This document shows, piece after piece, positions 1-8,525 of a stretch of DNA of 8,525 nucleotides. Position 1 is the first letter of the stretch. Every line of letters starts with the position of its first letter. The notes below the pieces were generated by a model. The model made no database searches. It saw nothing but the letters and a program-made list of their open reading frames with translations, and was not told the origin of the DNA. This DNA is from an uncultured Sutterella sp. (GTDB lineage Bacteria; Pseudomonadota; Gammaproteobacteria; Burkholderiales; Burkholderiaceae_F), in the NCBI GenBank assembly GCA_902493085.1, contig CABUOH010000035.1, forward strand, positions 1-8,525, written 5' to 3'. The position numbers and the translations under genes were made by a program.

Positions 1-13
1 GTCAGGCTCACCA
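1..13 (+). tRNA. Possible 3' end of a tRNA cut by the window edge
   Basis: The first 13 bases end in ACCA, as expected for a tRNA 3' end (discriminator A plus CCA). Positions 3-9 (CAGGCTC) could be the 3' acceptor strand. An intrinsic terminator starts five bases later, the usual layout for a tRNA. None of the three plus-strand frames contains a stop codon between position 1 and the hairpin, so a plus-strand protein gene ending here is unlikely. The 5' acceptor strand, which should read close to GAGCCTG, lies outside the window, so neither the identity nor the reality of the tRNA can be confirmed. Confidence 0.35.
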
Positions 14-17
14 TTAC

Positions 18-52
18 AAAAACCCCGGTTTCCAAAAGAAGCCGGGGTTTTT
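18..52 (+). terminator. Intrinsic (Rho-independent) terminator
   Basis: AAAAACCCCGG (18-28) pairs perfectly with CCGGGGTTTTT (42-52). The stem extends inward by four more pairs, including one G-T wobble, to a five-base loop at 33-37. The 3' arm runs into five T residues and the 5' arm begins with five A residues, so the element could work in both directions. It would end transcription of whatever lies to the left, possibly a tRNA, and insulate the DnaA-box-rich region to its right. Confidence 0.9.
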
Positions 53-54
53 GC

Positions 55-95
55 TATGTACTTAAGGTTTTGTTTTTCCTTTGTATTCTATGAAT
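55..95. other. T-rich stretch, candidate DNA-unwinding element
   Basis: Between the terminator and the first DnaA-like boxes the plus strand is T-rich (runs at 68-71 and 73-77, then TTGTATTCTATG). A/T makes up 31 of 41 bases, in a window that is otherwise GC-rich. Its edge touches the box at 94-102, with two more boxes at 113-121 and 123-131. AT-rich DNA directly flanking DnaA boxes is where strand opening starts in known origins. The role here is inferred from position and composition only. Confidence 0.35.
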
Positions 96-342
96 ATCCA
101 CAGGTGTGATCTTGTGGACAAGTTATTCACAACCCCATCTTCAACTTCTCCCCGTTCATGCTGAATTTCGATGTCCTAGACGCAAGGGATTGTATAGTAA
201 ATGGAAAACGTAATTATCCACAGTCTGTCGATTCTTTCGAAAAGTTTTCCACAATTGTTGTCGTGTCTGCGGAATTCAGCGAACCGTTGTAAGTTGTTGA
301 TATTTAAAAGGGAAATTCCGAAAAGCCCTTGGGAGATGCTCC

Positions 343-378
343 AGTTTTCCACAGATGTGAAGCCTAATGTGGAAAACT
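343..378. repeat. Perfect 11-bp inverted repeat made of two DnaA-like boxes
   Basis: AGTTTTCCACA at 343-353 and its exact reverse complement TGTGGAAAACT at 368-378 flank a 14-base spacer. The same 11-mer occurs a third time in direct orientation at 244-254. Each copy contains the DnaA-box variant TTTTCCACA. The pair may bind two DnaA molecules in opposite orientation. The symmetry would also suit a dimeric regulator upstream of lptF, whose start codon is about 150 bases downstream. Confidence 0.6.
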
Positions 379-446
379 CACTGTCGAGCGTATGCGACCG
401 TCAGTGCCTGGTTCGGTGTTCGGTTGAATGACTGCAATTCGTCTAA

Positions 447-459
447 AATCAATATTTTG
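447..459 (+). promoter_or_regulatory. Match to IHF-binding consensus
   Basis: The 13 bases AATCAATATTTTG fit the E. coli IHF consensus WATCAANNNNTTR at every defined position. IHF bends DNA at many proteobacterial origins and promoters. The site lies between the last DnaA-like box (368-376) and the lptF start (532), so it could serve either an origin or the lptF promoter. A TAAAAT at 444-449 overlaps it and could be a -10 element, but I see no convincing -35 at proper spacing. A single consensus match is weak evidence alone. Confidence 0.35.
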
Positions 460-531
460 GCTCAGTTTGCTTGTCGCCTGCGGCAACGTTCTTTATCGGC
501 CTTCTCTACATTTGCGCGGAATCTCAGCCCC

Positions 532-1662
532 ATGATCTTCAAGCGTTCCATGGTTTCGGAACTGGCTAACAGTGCCGGCGGTGTCTTTACCGTTTTGTTC
601 ACCATCGTTCTGGCAGTTGGTATGGTCCGCATTCTCAGCCTTGCTGCTGGCGGCCGCATCGACAACGGGACGGTGTTGGAGATGGTGCTCTACAACGCTC
701 TGACGAATCTCCCCCCGCTTTTGACGCTTTCCCTCTTCATCGCCGTTCTGATGACGATGATGCGCTGGTGGCAGGACAATGAGATGGTCGTGTGGTTCTC
801 CTCAGGCGGCCGTTCTCTATTCTCGTGGGTGCCTCCCGTCCTGCGCTTCGCGCTTCCCTTTGTCGTGGCCGTCGGCGTGCTTTCCATCGTTATTTCTCCT
901 TGGGCGCGTTCTCAAACTGAAATAACGCGAAATGAGTTTGCGCAGCGCGACGAAGTGAATCGCCTTGCCCCTGGTCGCTTCATCGAGACCATGGGGGGAA
1001 AGCGCGTTTTCTTCATTGAGTCTCAAGGTTCATCACCCAACGAAGTGGGCCGCATTTTCATGGCCGAACGGACCGGCAAGGGCGAGTCTACTGTGACAGC
1101 CGATCGCGGCACTGTGGAGATCAATGCGGAAGGCGACCGCTACATCGTGCTTCACAACGGTCGACGCTATGAGACGGCCCAGAATTCCCCGGCGACCCGC
1201 GTTGTCGAATTTGATGAATACGCCGTTCGACTCGACATCAAGATTGACAAGAGTTTGGAGTCCAGCAAGGTTTCGGCTCAGCCGATGACGGTGCTCTTTG
1301 CCGGCATGACGCCGGACCAGCAGGCTCAGATTTTCTGGCGTTTTTCTTGGCCTATAGCAGCATTTCTGCTCGCCCTTTTTGCCATTCCGCTCTCAGCGTC
1401 GAATCCTCGAGCCGGCCGCAGTCTCAACATCCTCATTGCCGCGCTCGTCTTCATTCTTTATCTCAACGCCATTTCCGTCATGCAGAGCTGGATCGAGCAA
1501 GGCAAATTCGGCTATTTCCCCGCACTTTTTCTGCTGCATGGTTTGGTGGCCATGCTCTGCGGGATATTCTTTGTACGCCGCGTCTACATGATGAGGTGGC
1601 TGCCCGTCTGGTGCAGTCCTTGGTATTGGCGCCGTCGCTTGATTTCGTCGAAGGAGCAATAA
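532..1662 (+). CDS. lptF: LPS export ABC transporter permease LptF
   Basis: This is one of two permease subunits of LptB2FG, the inner-membrane ABC transporter that extracts lipopolysaccharide and feeds it to the LptC-LptA-LptD bridge to the outer membrane. The 376-residue product has the family layout: three N-terminal membrane segments (about 15-38, 52-77, 101-122), a periplasmic beta-jellyroll domain (about 123-265) and three C-terminal segments (about 268-288, 298-318, 328-348). The cytoplasmic stretch QDNEMVVWFSSGG after TM2 is the coupling helix that contacts LptB, and its glutamate is residue 84 with the chosen start. The frame is open from 367, but ATG 532 is preferred because it gives the family's usual N-terminus (MIFKRSM followed by TM1) and length (E. 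coli LptF is about 366). The ribosome site is weak (GGAA, about 10 bases upstream). The C-terminal tail (about 350-376) is short, basic and tryptophan-rich. It is cotranscribed with the next gene. Confidence 0.94.
   Translation: MIFKRSMVSELANSAGGVFTVLFTIVLAVGMVRILSLAAGGRIDNGTVLEMVLYNALTNLPPLLTLSLFIAVLMTMMRWWQDNEMVVWFSSGGRSLFSWVPPVLRFALPFVVAVGVLSIVISPWARSQTEITRNEFAQRDEVNRLAPGRFIETMGGKRVFFIESQGSSPNEVGRIFMAERTGKGESTVTADRGTVEINAEGDRYIVLHNGRRYETAQNSPATRVVEFDEYAVRLDIKIDKSLESSKVSAQPMTVLFAGMTPDQQAQIFWRFSWPIAAFLLALFAIPLSASNPRAGRSLNILIAALVFILYLNAISVMQSWIEQGKFGYFPALFLLHGLVAMLCGIFFVRRVYMMRWLPVWCSPWYWRRRLISSKEQ
1651..1656 (+). promoter_or_regulatory. Ribosome binding site of lptG inside the end of lptF
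   Basis: AAGGAG lies seven bases before ATG 1664 and within the last codons of lptF, whose TAA ends at 1662. It fixes the lptG start and suggests translational coupling of the two permease subunits, which are needed in equal amounts. Confidence 0.85.
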
Positions 1663-1663
1663 G

Positions 1664-2803
1664 ATGCGCGTCATTACCCGCCAATTGTCCAAGGAAATTC
1701 TCCTCTCTTCGGGATTCGTTTTGATCGCGCTCGTTGCGCTCTTTGCCTTCTTTGATCTGGTAGGGCAGCTCGACGACTTGGCCGACGGCCGTACGATCAT
1801 GCAGGCATTCACGCTGACGGCCTTTACGCTTCCGGCACGAATCTATGAAGTGATGCCGCTTGCCGCATTGCTCGCTTCCGTCTATACCATGTCGCGCTGG
1901 GCTGCGACGAGTGAATTCACCTGCCTTCGCGTTGCCGGCATGTCGCCGGTCACGCTCGCGCTCTCGCTTCTGCTTCCCGGCATCATCCTCGTGGGCATCA
2001 CCTATGCATTTGGTGAATTCATTGCCCCGGCTGCGTCGCGTTATGCGGCTGAGGTGAAGTCCATTTCAAACAATCAGACCACGCTTACCGCCCGCGGTTA
2101 TTCTTCCGGCGTCTGGGTGCGCGACGTGACGGCGGGCGACGGCGGTTTGGAGATTGACAGGTACATCAACGTTAAGTATCTCAATGCGACTGATTCTTCC
2201 GAAACCGGAGGTTGGCGCCTGTTTGAATTCGACAAGCAGGGGCGGATCCGCGTCTTCATCGAATCTGATTCGGCGCATTATGAGGCAGGTCAAGGGTGGC
2301 TTCTGAAGAACGGCGTGCGTTATGACTATCCGCTTTTCGATGCACGCGACAATACGCCGCTGGATTCGAGGATTGTGATGACCAAGGCGGATGAGTTTCT
2401 TCTTCAATCCTCACTGGGGCCGGACACGCTCAGTGTCATGACGGTGAAGCCGGATACGATGTCCATGCGCGATTTGGACCGATACGTCAGTCATTTGAAG
2501 AAAAACAATCAACAGTCTGAGCACTATGAGGTCGCTTTTTGGAACAAGGCCTTCTACCCGCTGGCCACGCTTGTGATGATTGCGCTCTCCATGCCGTTTG
2601 CCTACATGAACGCGCGCTCGGGCGGGCTTGCGATCAAGATGTTCGTCGGGGTCATGATCGGCATCGTCTTTTATGCGCTCAACAACCTCTTCTCTTATTT
2701 GGGCGTTCTCAACACTTGGTCTCCCATCGTGGTGAGCTTGGTGCCGACCGTGTCCATGCTGGTTTTGGCAACCGTTGCCATGATTCTTGTCGAGCGCAGA
2801 TAG
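1664..2803 (+). CDS. lptG: LPS export ABC transporter permease LptG
   Basis: This is the partner permease of LptF in LptB2FG; together they form the lateral gate and cavity through which lipopolysaccharide leaves the inner membrane. The 379-residue product (E. coli LptG is about 360) shows TM1 at about 11-33, TM2 at about 60-77 and TM3 at about 100-121, then a periplasmic jellyroll domain (about 122-287) and TM4-6 at about 294-312, 323-345 and 352-376. The stretch MSRWAATSEFTCLRVAGMSP (75-94) is the family's coupling-helix region, with a glutamate at 84. The segment before TM4 (KPDTMSMRDLDRYVSHLKK, then WNKAFYPLA) is typical of LptG rather than LptF. It starts one base after the lptF stop with a good Shine-Dalgarno sequence. 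It is the last gene of the pair, since a convergent gene and a hairpin follow. The LptB ATPase and LptC are not in this window; they are commonly encoded elsewhere in proteobacteria. Confidence 0.95.
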   Translation: MRVITRQLSKEILLSSGFVLIALVALFAFFDLVGQLDDLADGRTIMQAFTLTAFTLPARIYEVMPLAALLASVYTMSRWAATSEFTCLRVAGMSPVTLALSLLLPGIILVGITYAFGEFIAPAASRYAAEVKSISNNQTTLTARGYSSGVWVRDVTAGDGGLEIDRYINVKYLNATDSSETGGWRLFEFDKQGRIRVFIESDSAHYEAGQGWLLKNGVRYDYPLFDARDNTPLDSRIVMTKADEFLLQSSLGPDTLSVMTVKPDTMSMRDLDRYVSHLKKNNQQSEHYEVAFWNKAFYPLATLVMIALSMPFAYMNARSGGLAIKMFVGVMIGIVFYALNNLFSYLGVLNTWSPIVVSLVPTVSMLVLATVAMILVERR

Positions 2804-2825
2804 GTTGAGAGCGACGCCTATTGAC

Positions 2826-2865
2826 ATTCTGAAGGCCCGCGGCTTGCGTCGCGGGCCTTCAGCAA
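2826..2865. terminator. GC-rich hairpin between the convergent lptG and uvrA genes
   Basis: Positions 2829-2841 (CTGAAGGCCCGCG) pair with 2850-2862 in a 13-bp perfect stem. It may extend by a G-T and a C-G pair to a four-base loop at 2844-2847. It sits 25 bases after the lptG stop and 23 bases past the uvrA stop, where a bidirectional terminator is expected. Neither side has a clear T-tract, so efficient intrinsic termination is uncertain; it may instead protect both mRNA 3' ends or assist termination of convergent transcripts. Confidence 0.65.
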
Positions 2866-2885
2866 TTCGGCCATAGTGTCCGGCC

Positions 2886-8504
<5,619 letters not shown>

Positions 8505-8525
8505 GCAGACTACAGCAAGCCGAGA

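Larger units (their letters stand above)
53..460. other. Candidate replication origin (oriC-like DnaA-box cluster)
   Basis: Seven 9-mers match or nearly match the DnaA box TTWTNCACA within 283 bases. Plus-strand copies are ATATCCACA at 94-102 (one mismatch), TTATTCACA at 123-131, TTATCCACA at 214-222 (the perfect strong box), TTTTCCACA at 246-254 and TTTTCCACA at 345-353. Minus-strand copies are TTGTCCACA at 113-121 (one mismatch) and TTTTCCACA at 368-376. A T-rich stretch at 55-95 (31 of 41 bases A/T) abuts the first boxes, where a DNA-unwinding element would be expected, and an IHF consensus match follows at 447-459. No credible protein gene occupies 53-531. The density and arrangement are typical of bacterial oriC. 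No dnaA, dnaN, rpmH or gidA is visible, so alternatives are a datA-like DnaA-titrating locus or DnaA control of lptF. That it is an origin is inferred; the motifs are seen directly. Confidence 0.55.

Noticed and set aside
201..431. A 76-codon plus-strand frame within the DnaA-box region
   Set aside because: It has no recognisable domain, no ribosome site, and is interrupted by several DnaA-like boxes; its product looks like random translation of AT-rich DNA.
367..531. N-terminal extension of lptF from ATG 367
   Set aside because: The extra 55 residues overlap the last DnaA-like box and do not resemble LptF, which normally begins just before the first membrane segment as at ATG 532.
2821..2826. 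TTGACA resembling a -35 promoter element
   Set aside because: No -10 element follows at suitable distance; the next bases form the GC-rich hairpin, and it would only drive antisense transcription into uvrA.
2411..2827. Minus-strand 138-codon frame opposite the end of lptG
   Set aside because: It is the shadow of lptG. Its His- and Arg-rich composition is typical of antisense translation, and it runs through the lptG coding region.

Overview
The window looks like chromosomal core sequence from a Gram-negative proteobacterium, most likely a betaproteobacterium of the order Burkholderiales. The moderate-to-high GC coding sequence and an lptF-lptG pair fit this. So does a roughly 1870-residue double-length UvrA, which I recall from Burkholderiales genomes. 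A gut-associated family such as Sutterellaceae is possible, but that is a guess, not something the sequence proves.

Layout, left to right. Positions 1-13 may be the last bases of a tRNA. They are followed by a strong intrinsic terminator (18-52). Positions 53-531 hold no credible protein gene, but they are densely packed with DnaA-box-like 9-mers: seven, including one perfect TTATCCACA, one TTATTCACA and three TTTTCCACA. The boxes start beside a T-rich stretch, and a full match to the IHF consensus lies downstream. This looks like a replication origin, or failing that a DnaA-titration or DnaA-regulated region. Next come lptF (532-1662) and lptG (1664-2803), one base apart on the plus strand. 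They encode the two inner-membrane permease subunits of the LptB2FG transporter that extracts lipopolysaccharide from the inner membrane. A GC-rich hairpin (2826-2865 region) separates lptG from a convergent gene that fills the rest of the window (8504 down to 2886).

That gene encodes a 1872-residue UvrA-family protein made of two complete UvrA-like halves joined head to tail. It has four ABC ATPase modules, all with intact Walker A, signature, Walker B and His-switch motifs, and two sets of UvrA zinc modules. The halves are not equivalent. The second keeps a canonical-looking UvrB-binding region but has lost most of the insertion domain. The first keeps a long insertion domain but has a divergent UvrB-binding region. 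Since ordinary UvrA acts as a homodimer in nucleotide excision repair, this looks like a covalently linked, functionally asymmetric UvrA dimer.

The most interesting items are the origin-like DnaA-box cluster, which has no dnaA gene visible in the window, and the asymmetric tandem UvrA.
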